The notes beneath the pieces were generated by a model. That model was not told the origin of the DNA. It made no database searches and saw only the letters and a list, made by a program, of their open reading frames with translations. Position numbers and translations under genes: made by a program. 6,722 nucleotides of DNA, from assembly GCA_016928125.1 (NCBI GenBank), contig JAFGLK010000032.1, forward strand, positions 1-6,722, given 5' to 3'. The stretch comes from Anaerolineae bacterium. GTDB lineage: Bacteria; Chloroflexota; Anaerolineae; UBA1429. This document shows positions 1 through 6,349 of this stretch, one piece after another; position 1 is the first letter of the stretch, and each line of letters opens with the position of its first letter.

Positions 1-687
1 CAGGAACTGCTGCTGATCGATGATCGTCCTCAGGTGAAGAGACTTCTGAGGTGCGGCGTGCGACGCATCGACTGGATCGCCGATAACAGTGGCCCCGAGC
101 TGTTATCTGATCTAGGGTTGATCGATTTGCTCTTGTCTTCGAACGTTGTGGAGACGGTGCATTTGCACCTCAAAGGCCAGCCTTTTTTCGTCTCGGATGC
201 GATGGCCAAAGACGTTCACGCGAGCTGCCAGGCGCTTGGCAGGGCCTCCGTGAGCTCCTTGCAGGGCCTGGGCAAGCGTCTTGAGGGCCACATGGCTGGA
301 CAGCGATTGGTCTTGCAGACGCATCCCTTTTGGACAACCTGGCTGCACTTTTCGCAGTTCCCAGCCGAGCTCCATGGGATGCTGGCCCAATCGAATCTGG
401 TCGTCCTGAAAGGAGATGCCAACTATCGTCGATTGGTGGAGGACCGGCATTGGCCCTTTCACACGCCTCTGGAGACGATTGCCGCCTATATGCCCACTTC
501 TTTTGTTACGCTACGCACCCTCAAGAGCGAGGTGGTTGTGGGATTGCCGCCTGATCTGCCCATGCGATTGGCGCAAGAGGATCCAGATTGGCTCATCAAC
601 GGCAAACGAGGGGTTATCCACTTTGTCGACCGAACCCGGGTCCAGGAGAGGTCACCGTCATTGGGGGCAGATGGGCATGCGAACTAG
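1..687 (+). CDS. DUF89/ARMT1-like metal-dependent phosphatase, C-terminal part (5' truncated by window)
   Basis: The reading frame is open from the first base, so the gene starts upstream; the GTG at 34 is only an internal valine codon. About 228 codons are visible. The fragment matches the C-terminal half of the DUF89 (ARMT1-like) damage-control phosphatase family, which uses a divalent metal to dephosphorylate small phospho-metabolites. Seen in the sequence: the DNSGPEL motif (codons 28-34; Asp28 and Asn29 are the expected metal ligands), FVSDAM shortly after, THPFW mid-domain, and the KGDANYR motif (codons 137-143; the Lys is expected to contact phosphate), then a typical LKSEVVVG strand. 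The frame ends at TAG, 54 bp before the xseA start. The physiological substrate cannot be told from sequence. The family assignment is from recalled motifs and is fairly secure; the missing N-terminal helical domain cannot be assessed. Confidence 0.85.
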   Translation, partial: QELLLIDDRPQVKRLLRCGVRRIDWIADNSGPELLSDLGLIDLLLSSNVVETVHLHLKGQPFFVSDAMAKDVHASCQALGRASVSSLQGLGKRLEGHMAGQRLVLQTHPFWTTWLHFSQFPAELHGMLAQSNLVVLKGDANYRRLVEDRHWPFHTPLETIAAYMPTSFVTLRTLKSEVVVGLPPDLPMRLAQEDPDWLINGKRGVIHFVDRTRVQERSPSLGADGHAN

Positions 688-708
688 GACAAAGGCGCGA
701 ATTCGACG

Positions 709-735
709 TTCACAGCGTTCAGTTTGTGCTATAAT
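709..735 (+). promoter_or_regulatory. Extended -10 promoter for xseA, leaderless configuration
   Basis: A perfect TATAAT lies at 730-735, preceded by TGC (727-729), giving the extended -10 motif TGnTATAAT. A possible -35, TTCACA, is at 709-714, but the 15-bp spacer is short, so the extended -10 is probably the main recognition element. Counting from the hexamer, +1 falls at or near 742, which is the A of an ATG codon of xseA. No Shine-Dalgarno sequence lies upstream of 736 or 742. The inferred transcript would therefore be leaderless. Confidence 0.6.
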
Positions 736-741
736 ATGAAC

Positions 742-1959
742 ATGCAGCCCAAGTCTGTGACTGAGGTCACGCGTTATATCAAGTCCTTGATCGACAGCAG
801 TCCAGAACTGGCTGATATTTGGATCGAAGGAGAGATCTCCAACTTTACAAGGGCCGCTTCGGGGCACTGCTACTTCACGCTCAAGGATAGTTATGCCGTG
901 ATCCAGTGCGTGATGTGGCGTAACGTAGCAATGCGGCTACGTTGGGTACCCCAGCAGGGCGATCTGGTCAATGGATTCGGCTCTGTCTCGGTCTATGAAC
1001 GGGGCGGTGCATACCAATTCTATGTCGAGATTCTAGAGCGGGGCGGGATTGGGCTGCGATGGCAGCAGTTCCTGGAGCTCAAAGCTCGGCTTGAGGACGA
1101 GGGGCTGTTTGCGACTGAGCGCAAGCGCCCTTTACCTTTGTGGCCCCGCCGGATTGGCGTCGTGACCTCCCCTACAGGGGCGGCTCTGCGTGACATCCTG
1201 AATGTCCTGAAGAAGCGTTATCCGTTAGTGGAGGTCGTGCTGTCGCCCAGTCTGGTGCAGGGCGAAGAGGCGCCCGAGGCTTTGGTAGGGGCTCTCGAGC
1301 TGTTATATCGCGTGCCCGATGTCGACGTGATCATCATTGCGCGCGGCGGTGGCTCGCTGGAGGATTTGTGGGCGTTCAATGATGAGCGTGTCGCTCGCGC
1401 CATCAGTGTATCGCCTGTGCCCGTTGTTTCGGGCGTGGGACACGAGACGGATGTGTCCATCGCGGACTTTGTCGCCGATCTGCGCACGCCCACGCCGTCC
1501 ACAGCGGCGGCGGCGGTGGTGCCGGATCGTGAGGAACTGCGTGCTCGCATCGCAGAGCACATACAGACACTGACGGATCTGGTCATGGCGCGTCTGGAAC
1601 GGGCGCGGGAGTTGCTGCAGCACCAAGAGCGGGCGCTCGAGTTGAGCAATCCCTTGAGACGCATCGCTCAGGAGCGGCAACAGATCGATGAATGGACGCG
1701 TCGCTTGCGCCAAGGTATATGGCACCAGATACAAGTCAGGCGCGCCCAGCTCGATGGCCAGACGGCGCGGCTAAAGGCCCTGGCACCCTATGAAGTGATC
1801 GCCAGGGGCTATGCTATCGTTCAGGACCGTGAAACTGGTGTCAGGCTGACCAGCGCCGGACAGGCGACACCTCAGCAACGGTTAGGAATACATCTGTCTG
1901 ACGGCCGCATCGATGCCCAGGTTGAGGCCGTTTCAAGAACAGAACACAGTGCATCGTGA
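742..1959 (+). CDS. xseA: Exodeoxyribonuclease VII large subunit
   Basis: This is the catalytic large subunit of exonuclease VII, a cytoplasmic nuclease that degrades single-stranded DNA from both ends to short oligonucleotides and works with several copies of XseB. From ATG 742 it has 405 residues, normal for the family. The N-terminal OB-fold carries WIEGEISNF (about 27-35). The catalytic domain holds TSPTGAALRD (142-151), SLVQG, RGGGSLEDLWAFN (201-213), GHETD (233-237) and ADLRTPTP (245-252), all intact. A charged coiled-coil region follows (about 261-344), then the C-terminal RGYAIV segment (355-360) and LSDGRIDAQV. ATG 736 and TTG 724 are also in frame. The start at 742 was chosen because the extended -10 box ends at 735, which places +1 at 742; the TTG at 724 would lie upstream of the promoter box. 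xseB follows 19 bp downstream. Confidence 0.96.
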   Translation: MQPKSVTEVTRYIKSLIDSSPELADIWIEGEISNFTRAASGHCYFTLKDSYAVIQCVMWRNVAMRLRWVPQQGDLVNGFGSVSVYERGGAYQFYVEILERGGIGLRWQQFLELKARLEDEGLFATERKRPLPLWPRRIGVVTSPTGAALRDILNVLKKRYPLVEVVLSPSLVQGEEAPEALVGALELLYRVPDVDVIIIARGGGSLEDLWAFNDERVARAISVSPVPVVSGVGHETDVSIADFVADLRTPTPSTAAAAVVPDREELRARIAEHIQTLTDLVMARLERARELLQHQERALELSNPLRRIAQERQQIDEWTRRLRQGIWHQIQVRRAQLDGQTARLKALAPYEVIARGYAIVQDRETGVRLTSAGQATPQQRLGIHLSDGRIDAQVEAVSRTEHSAS

Positions 1960-1964
1960 GGAGG
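1958..1964 (+). promoter_or_regulatory. Shine-Dalgarno sequence of xseB, long spacing
   Basis: GAGGAGG overlaps the xseA stop codon (TGA 1957-1959) and is the only purine-rich site before xseB. The spacing to ATG 1979 is 14 nt, longer than the usual 5-9. No in-frame ATG, GTG or TTG lies closer to it on its downstream side. Placement across the xseA stop suggests that ribosomes finishing xseA reload for xseB. Confidence 0.5.
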
Positions 1965-1978
1965 CGCGATTCAGTAGC

Positions 1979-2218
1979 ATGGACCTACATCAAATTCGTT
2001 CTCTGAGCTTTGAGGACAGCTATTCGAAGCTTGAAGAAGTGATCGAAAGGCTAGAGGCAGGCGCCCTCAACCTGGAGGAATCGGTAGCCCTCTATGAGGA
2101 AGGCATGCAGCTTGCAGAAAACTGCGGTAGGCATCTAGACGATGCCGAGCTCAGAGTGACCCGACTACTGTCCGCCGCTGCAGACCAGATCGACGAGCAG
2201 CCTTTCGATCCGAGCTGA
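1979..2218 (+). CDS. xseB: Exodeoxyribonuclease VII small subunit
   Basis: This is the non-catalytic small subunit of exonuclease VII, a short helical protein that binds the coiled-coil region of XseA. From ATG 1979 it has 79 residues, the usual size. Family hallmarks are visible: SFEDSYSKLEEVIERLEAG (10-28), NLEESVALYEEGMQL (31-45), a Cys in ENCGRHL, and AELRVTRL (56-63). The frame is open further upstream to 1913, overlapping the end of xseA, but the extra 22 residues do not look like the family N-terminus and would disrupt the normal length. It lies 19 bp after xseA on the same strand, the standard operon pairing, and is probably transcribed from the promoter before xseA. Confidence 0.93.
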   Translation: MDLHQIRSLSFEDSYSKLEEVIERLEAGALNLEESVALYEEGMQLAENCGRHLDDAELRVTRLLSAAADQIDEQPFDPS

Positions 2219-2224
2219 TCGAAA
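2203..2224. terminator. Hairpin at the xseB stop codon, possible bidirectional terminator
   Basis: TTTCGATC (2203-2210) and GATCGAAA (2217-2224) form a perfect 8-bp inverted repeat with a 6-nt loop, CGAGCT. The xseB stop codon TGA (2216-2218) sits at the loop/stem boundary. There is no T-tract after it on either strand, so calling it a terminator is an inference from its position between two convergent genes. Confidence 0.4.
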
Positions 2225-2227
2225 CCA

Positions 2228-2254
2228 CTGGGCCTCGGATTCGAGGTTGCTCAG
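2228..2254. terminator. Second hairpin at the convergent junction, over the adaptor gene stop codon
   Basis: CTGGG (2228-2232) pairs with CTCAG (2250-2254) with one G-T wobble. CCTCG (2233-2237) pairs with CGAGG (2242-2246) around a GATT loop, and TTG (2247-2249) is a 3-nt bulge. The hairpin covers the - strand stop codon of the adaptor gene (2251-2253). It lacks a T-tract, so its role as a terminator is uncertain. Confidence 0.35.
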
Positions 2255-3420
2255 TCCAATACAACGATCTGGCCCTCTCGAAGACCTGAGAGGATCTCGA
2301 TATCGGCCTCATTGGAGAGGCCGGTTATGACGACCACCTGTTCCTCCCGTCGGCCGGTCCTGACGCGCACCACGCTGTAGCGCCCGAACTGCTGCACGGC
2401 GCGCCGGGGCACCAGTAGGGCATCTTGGACGCTCCGGGTGATGATCGTGAGATTGGCTCCCATGCCGGGGCGGATTGGCAGTTCCTGCTGCCGCAGGTCG
2501 ATGATCGCTTCGTAGGTGGTTGCGCCCCTCGTTTCGCTCACTCCCGGAGCAATGCGTCTGATCTCTCCCTGCAGGCTCTCTCCTGGAAAGGCATCCAGGG
2601 TGATCTCGACGCTTTGGCCCTCAGCCACGCTCGGGATGTCGATCTCATCGATCTCTGCGCTGATCTCGAACGCTGACAGGTCAGCGAGCACCATCAAGAC
2701 CCCAAAGGCGCCCACATTCTCCCCTGGGTTGGGCCCAACATGCATCACGCTGCCCGCAAAGGGCGCCACGAGGCGTGTGTGCGCGAGGCGCTCTTGAGCC
2801 TGGCGGAGCGTCAAACGCGCTTCATCCAGATCGGCCTGAAGCCGCTCAATCTGCAGGTCAGAAGCCCCCTCCATGACCCGGTCGAACTCGGCCTGCGCCA
2901 CCTCATACGCCACTTTGGCCGTCTCCAGCGCAAGCGCCTCATCGCTGCTTTCTGCATCTGGCTCGTCTGCGATCTCGTCGTACTCTTGTTGTGCGTTGAG
3001 GCGAGCAACCGTCGCCTGGCGAAGCCTAGCCCGCACCAAGGCGATCTCGGCAGCGCTGGGAGCGCGCAGGGCCTCCTCGAGCTGCATCTCGCGAAGCGCC
3101 AGGCTGCGTTGTGCCTGCTTTACCGCATCCTCATACTCGGGGGTTTCCAGCTCAAGGAGCAGAGCTCCCTCGGCCACGCGATCACCCTCTTGCGCATGGA
3201 TCGCCTTCACTGGACCACTGGCCTGTAGCGAGAGATTCACCTGGCGTCTAGGTTGGACGCGGCCAAGCGCACTCACGGAAGCGTCAATAGCGCCCCGTCT
3301 CACCACAGCCACACTCTCGTCTTCCTGGGGGTTCAAGCGGGGCCAGTTTTGCGCGGCAGCGACCGCAATCGCCGCGACCGCGATCATGAGGGCAACCAGC
3401 CAGAGAGTGCGCTTGTTCAT
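2251..3420 (-). CDS. HlyD/MacA-like membrane fusion (adaptor) protein
   Basis: This 389-residue protein is a periplasmic-adaptor or membrane-fusion type subunit of an efflux or export system. It has one N-terminal membrane segment (about 5-23, after MNKR), which anchors it with the rest outside. Domains in order: first half of a lipoyl/barrel-sandwich domain (about 66-95, with VKAIHAQEGDRVAEG), a long alpha-helical hairpin (about 96-215) with an acidic turn near 148-161, the second lipoyl half starting at LVAPFAGSV (217-225), a beta-barrel (about 249-328) containing RPGMGANL (317-324), and a membrane-proximal domain ending in LREGQIVVLD. Its ATG overlaps the stop of the upstream esterase gene as ATGA (3420-3417), and no clear Shine-Dalgarno precedes it, so translational coupling is likely. 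No ABC or RND transporter gene lies in the window, so its partner and substrate are unknown. Confidence 0.88.
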   Translation of the reverse strand: MNKRTLWLVALMIAVAAIAVAAAQNWPRLNPQEDESVAVVRRGAIDASVSALGRVQPRRQVNLSLQASGPVKAIHAQEGDRVAEGALLLELETPEYEDAVKQAQRSLALREMQLEEALRAPSAAEIALVRARLRQATVARLNAQQEYDEIADEPDAESSDEALALETAKVAYEVAQAEFDRVMEGASDLQIERLQADLDEARLTLRQAQERLAHTRLVAPFAGSVMHVGPNPGENVGAFGVLMVLADLSAFEISAEIDEIDIPSVAEGQSVEITLDAFPGESLQGEIRRIAPGVSETRGATTYEAIIDLRQQELPIRPGMGANLTIITRSVQDALLVPRRAVQQFGRYSVVRVRTGRREEQVVVITGLSNEADIEILSGLREGQIVVLD

Positions 3421-6242
3421 CGGAGCATTTTCCGTTTCTGTATGGCGGCGGAGGTCTGAGGCGCCTGGCCAGAGGCCTCATCCAGCAGGATCGCCGCATC
3501 CGAGATATCAAGCAAGAGGATTTCTCCCAGGGCGAGCCCGTCGGCAGACGCAAGGGCGGACAGACGCCCCGCTGATAAGGGCACCGTGACGCGATGTTCG
3601 CCCGGCTCCAAATGTGTGGGGTGGGCGATGGTGGCGAGGGTCTGTTCCTCGCCGTCGAGCAGCGTGATCGACACAAGGTAATCCCCGGCCACATAGGCCG
3701 ATACGCCGATCTGGGCGGAGCTGCCGCTCGGCTGTATTGGGTCAACCTGCAACGCGTGCGGCGGGCGCAATATCGCCCGGCGAGCGGCCGCGCCGACCAC
3801 GCAGAGGACGCTTCGCTCCCAACGATAACCGTCGCGCCGGCCTAGGGCGCGCACCTCGAGCACATAGTATCCCTGGTCCTCTGGCAGACGATAGACGCCG
3901 GCGTAGGGGCTTCCTTCGCCATCCGTCTGGGACGGGCGTTCGAGACGGATCGTCTCTCGCAGTCCATCCGGTCGGTGGACCGTACAGCTCATCGTCAAGA
4001 GACCGCTCTCTTTCCCTGGATCACTCAGGCTGGCTCTGATCTGCAGCGTTTCACCGGCCTGGTACCACTCCTGGTCGGTGGTCACCGTCAGCGCCAGTTC
4101 GGAGTCCAGCGAGGCATAGGCTACGTACTGCGTAGGCTCGCCATGCTCTCCATCTGGCGCCAAGGTCAGCTGCCATGGCCCCGGCAGCGTATCGGTGATG
4201 ATATAGCCAGCGAAATCGGCAAAGCTGAGCTCGAGATACTCGACAGCGTCGTCATCGAGAGCGTCATCTGCATCGATCTGGCGCCCGTCCGGGGAATTCA
4301 GCTCGACATCGAGCCTCGGCCCCCGCCAGCGCACGAAAAAGCGCGCTCTGCCCGGCGAGTCGATCGGCAGTTCCAACGTCTGGCTCTCCCCAGGCTTGAG
4401 CGTGCCCGTGCGAAACGCGGTACGCGGCGACAAGGTGAGCGCCTCATCATCCGAGGCGCTCACAGGCAAGTCGTTGCCGGCGACCGCTTGGGTGCCAAAG
4501 AGATAGGGACGTATATAGCTATCATACGTGGTCCGAGGCAACAGCAATGTCGGCAGATCTAGCAGGATGGTCTCCTGACTCCAGGCGTGGATGTCGCGGG
4601 TGACATGCCGATCCGCCTCGCCCTCCACCCCCAGGGCGCTCCACGTGGACACCAGGCCATCGCTGGGGGGCAGTTCACGAAAGAGGGTGGGCAGGCCCGA
4701 CCGGCGAGCGTCGCCCGCCACGAGAGTGTAGGGCACCGGCCAGCGGTTCGCATGGGCACGATCGAAAAGGCGCATCTGGATTGGCAAGAGCTCGAGAGCC
4801 GATGGCTCCTGGCTCCAGGCCAATCGTTCCCAGATCAGGAAGGGCAGCCAGAGATGCTCCCCGCGATGGGGGCTGCCGAGAAAGAATGCGCGCGCCACAC
4901 GGCCGTCGTACAAGCTGCTCTCCAGATAGGCGCGGCTGTTCAGGCCTCCCATGCTAAAGCCGATCAGATACACCTGCTCGGAGCCGGTCTCGCGGCAGAT
5001 TTCTGCGATGAACTCCCCTAGCCTCGTCGCGTTCTCGTGCAAGGTCTGCTGGGGGCTGATGCCTGTGGCATAATAGGGCACAAAGCCATCCTCACGCAGC
5101 CAACGCGCCAGATGCCAGAACTCGCTGTCCTCCAGCCGATCGCTATCTGGCCCCTTCCAGCCGTGCACCAGGACCACGGGCAAGCGTTCGTTAGCCTCAA
5201 CAGGCAGCCTGCCCTGTATGGCCAAGCCGCGCACATAGCTGCCCACCCATACCTGTCCCTGAAGATCCACGCCCAGGGCACTCACTGTCTGATGAGGCAA
5301 TCCGTCTCGCTGCCCAAAGATCCGCATTAGGCCCGAATGCCAGTGAGCCAAGCCTTCAGGGGTGCCGATCCAGACCCCGCCATCCGCGGCCAGGGCCAGT
5401 GCGGTCACCTCGTCCGCCGGAAGATGCCCGGAATCAAACCAGCGCCAGCGCCCGACGCGCGGATCCAGGATCGCAAGGCCCTTGGGCGTGCCCACCCATA
5501 TCTCGTCTGAGGTTGACAGCAGAGCCGTGATCTCAAGCGCCGGCGCCAACTCAAGCGGATAGACTCTCCATGTCCCCTGCCGATCCCGATGCGCAAGCCC
5601 GGAGAGCTGCGTGCCAATCCAGAGCCCGCCGGTCGCATCGACAGCCAGGGCCGTGAGCCGATCGCTGGGCAGAGGCGAGTTTGCGCGCGTGTATATCTGC
5701 CACTCGTCCGCGCTCCATTGGGCCAGACCCCCGCCATAAGTGGCGATCCACAGGCTTTGGGCATCAGAGGCGAGCGCACTGATCCAATCGTTGGGGAGAG
5801 GCGATGTGGCTGTCCGAAAGGTGCGCCAGGCATTGCCCTCGCCGCCAGCAGCGCCCAGGGCGCTCAGCCCGCCGCCCCAGGTGCCCGCCCATATCTGGCC
5901 GCTGTGTGCGATCGCACAAGTGACATACCCCTCGCCCAAGCCATGTGCCGCAGTGTAACTGAGCAAGCGCTCTCCATCCCAGACGTTCAGGCCGCCCGGT
6001 GTGCCGATCAGCATGCCGCCCGACGGGAGTGGCGAGAGCGCATGGATCGAGGAACGCAACAGGCCATCGCGCTGGGTCAAAGAGGCCCACCCGGCATCGG
6101 CTCGGGCGTATGCCGGCAGCAATCCGCTCAGCAGCCAAAGGCCCAAGGCAAGCCCGAGAGCTGTTCCCAGTGGCCCCAGAGACCTGTCGTGCTGCGGGAG
6201 GCCGTCACGATCCACGATCGCGTCCCAGATGGCAACGTCCAT
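3417..6242 (-). CDS. Predicted exported seven-blade propeller / alpha-beta hydrolase (lipase-like) fusion with Ig-like C-terminus
   Basis: From ATG 6242 the protein has 941 residues; an in-frame ATG at 6353 would add 37. A hydrophobic stretch (26-43) ending in YARA (45-48) looks like a signal peptide or anchor. Residues about 51-343 form seven repeats of the two-component-regulator-propeller type, each with a [LIV]W[IVA]GT..GGL-like strand. The Trp, or Leu in blade 1, falls at 78, 118, 165, 208, 249, 291 and 332. An alpha/beta-hydrolase follows at once: PVVLVHGWKG (oxyanion-hole strand, His360-Gly361), the nucleophile elbow GFSMGG with Ser430, likely acid Asp511 (VAGD), a lipase-like SDGLVS at 527-532, and candidate catalytic His546 or His552. 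Residues about 603-816 resemble beta-sandwich/Ig-like modules; the last about 110 residues form another beta-rich domain. The inferred role is an extracellular esterase or lipase whose propeller may bind a ligand or surface; the substrate is unknown. It is coupled to the adaptor gene by ATGA. Confidence 0.85.
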   Translation of the reverse strand: MDVAIWDAIVDRDGLPQHDRSLGPLGTALGLALGLWLLSGLLPAYARADAGWASLTQRDGLLRSSIHALSPLPSGGMLIGTPGGLNVWDGERLLSYTAAHGLGEGYVTCAIAHSGQIWAGTWGGGLSALGAAGGEGNAWRTFRTATSPLPNDWISALASDAQSLWIATYGGGLAQWSADEWQIYTRANSPLPSDRLTALAVDATGGLWIGTQLSGLAHRDRQGTWRVYPLELAPALEITALLSTSDEIWVGTPKGLAILDPRVGRWRWFDSGHLPADEVTALALAADGGVWIGTPEGLAHWHSGLMRIFGQRDGLPHQTVSALGVDLQGQVWVGSYVRGLAIQGRLPVEANERLPVVLVHGWKGPDSDRLEDSEFWHLARWLREDGFVPYYATGISPQQTLHENATRLGEFIAEICRETGSEQVYLIGFSMGGLNSRAYLESSLYDGRVARAFFLGSPHRGEHLWLPFLIWERLAWSQEPSALELLPIQMRLFDRAHANRWPVPYTLVAGDARRSGLPTLFRELPPSDGLVSTWSALGVEGEADRHVTRDIHAWSQETILLDLPTLLLPRTTYDSYIRPYLFGTQAVAGNDLPVSASDDEALTLSPRTAFRTGTLKPGESQTLELPIDSPGRARFFVRWRGPRLDVELNSPDGRQIDADDALDDDAVEYLELSFADFAGYIITDTLPGPWQLTLAPDGEHGEPTQYVAYASLDSELALTVTTDQEWYQAGETLQIRASLSDPGKESGLLTMSCTVHRPDGLRETIRLERPSQTDGEGSPYAGVYRLPEDQGYYVLEVRALGRRDGYRWERSVLCVVGAAARRAILRPPHALQVDPIQPSGSSAQIGVSAYVAGDYLVSITLLDGEEQTLATIAHPTHLEPGEHRVTVPLSAGRLSALASADGLALGEILLLDISDAAILLDEASGQAPQTSAAIQKRKMLR

Positions 6243-6349
6243 TGTGTGAGCACGTCCTGCCCGGTCTGGTGGCGCTCGATCTGCCCGCGCTGCGATATCA
6301 AGACGTCCAAAGCAGGCACAATCTCGGGAGCTTATTCGCAGCCTGAGGC
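6243..6349 (-). other. Ambiguous segment: either 5' leader or N-terminal extension of the propeller-esterase
   Basis: The segment is open in frame with the esterase up to ATG 6353, whose ATGA overlaps the stop of the upstream gene. As coding sequence it would give 37 Arg/Ala-rich residues before the segment that looks like a proper exported N-terminus. By hand count, 15 of the 36 codons after ATG 6353 end in G or C, against 21 of the 30 after ATG 6242, so the segment looks less like coding DNA. No convincing promoter or strong Shine-Dalgarno was seen; AGGA lies about 12 nt before ATG 6242. Confidence 0.45.

Noticed and set aside
724..741. TTG 724 as the start of xseA.
   Set aside because: It lies upstream of the -10 box, so a transcript from that promoter would not contain it, and it has no Shine-Dalgarno.
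1218..1664. A - strand 148-codon frame inside xseA.
   Set aside because: It is antisense to the conserved catalytic domain of XseA and is Ser/Arg-rich in the way expected of a shadow frame.
1913..1978. A longer XseB beginning at 1913.
   Set aside because: The extra residues are the out-of-frame end of xseA and do not match the family N-terminus; ATG 1979 gives the usual length.
2873..3589. A + strand 238-codon frame rich in Ser, Ala and Arg.
   Set aside because: It is antisense to the helical hairpin of the adaptor; its composition is the complement of Glu/Ala/Leu-rich codons, and it runs across the junction of two good - strand genes.
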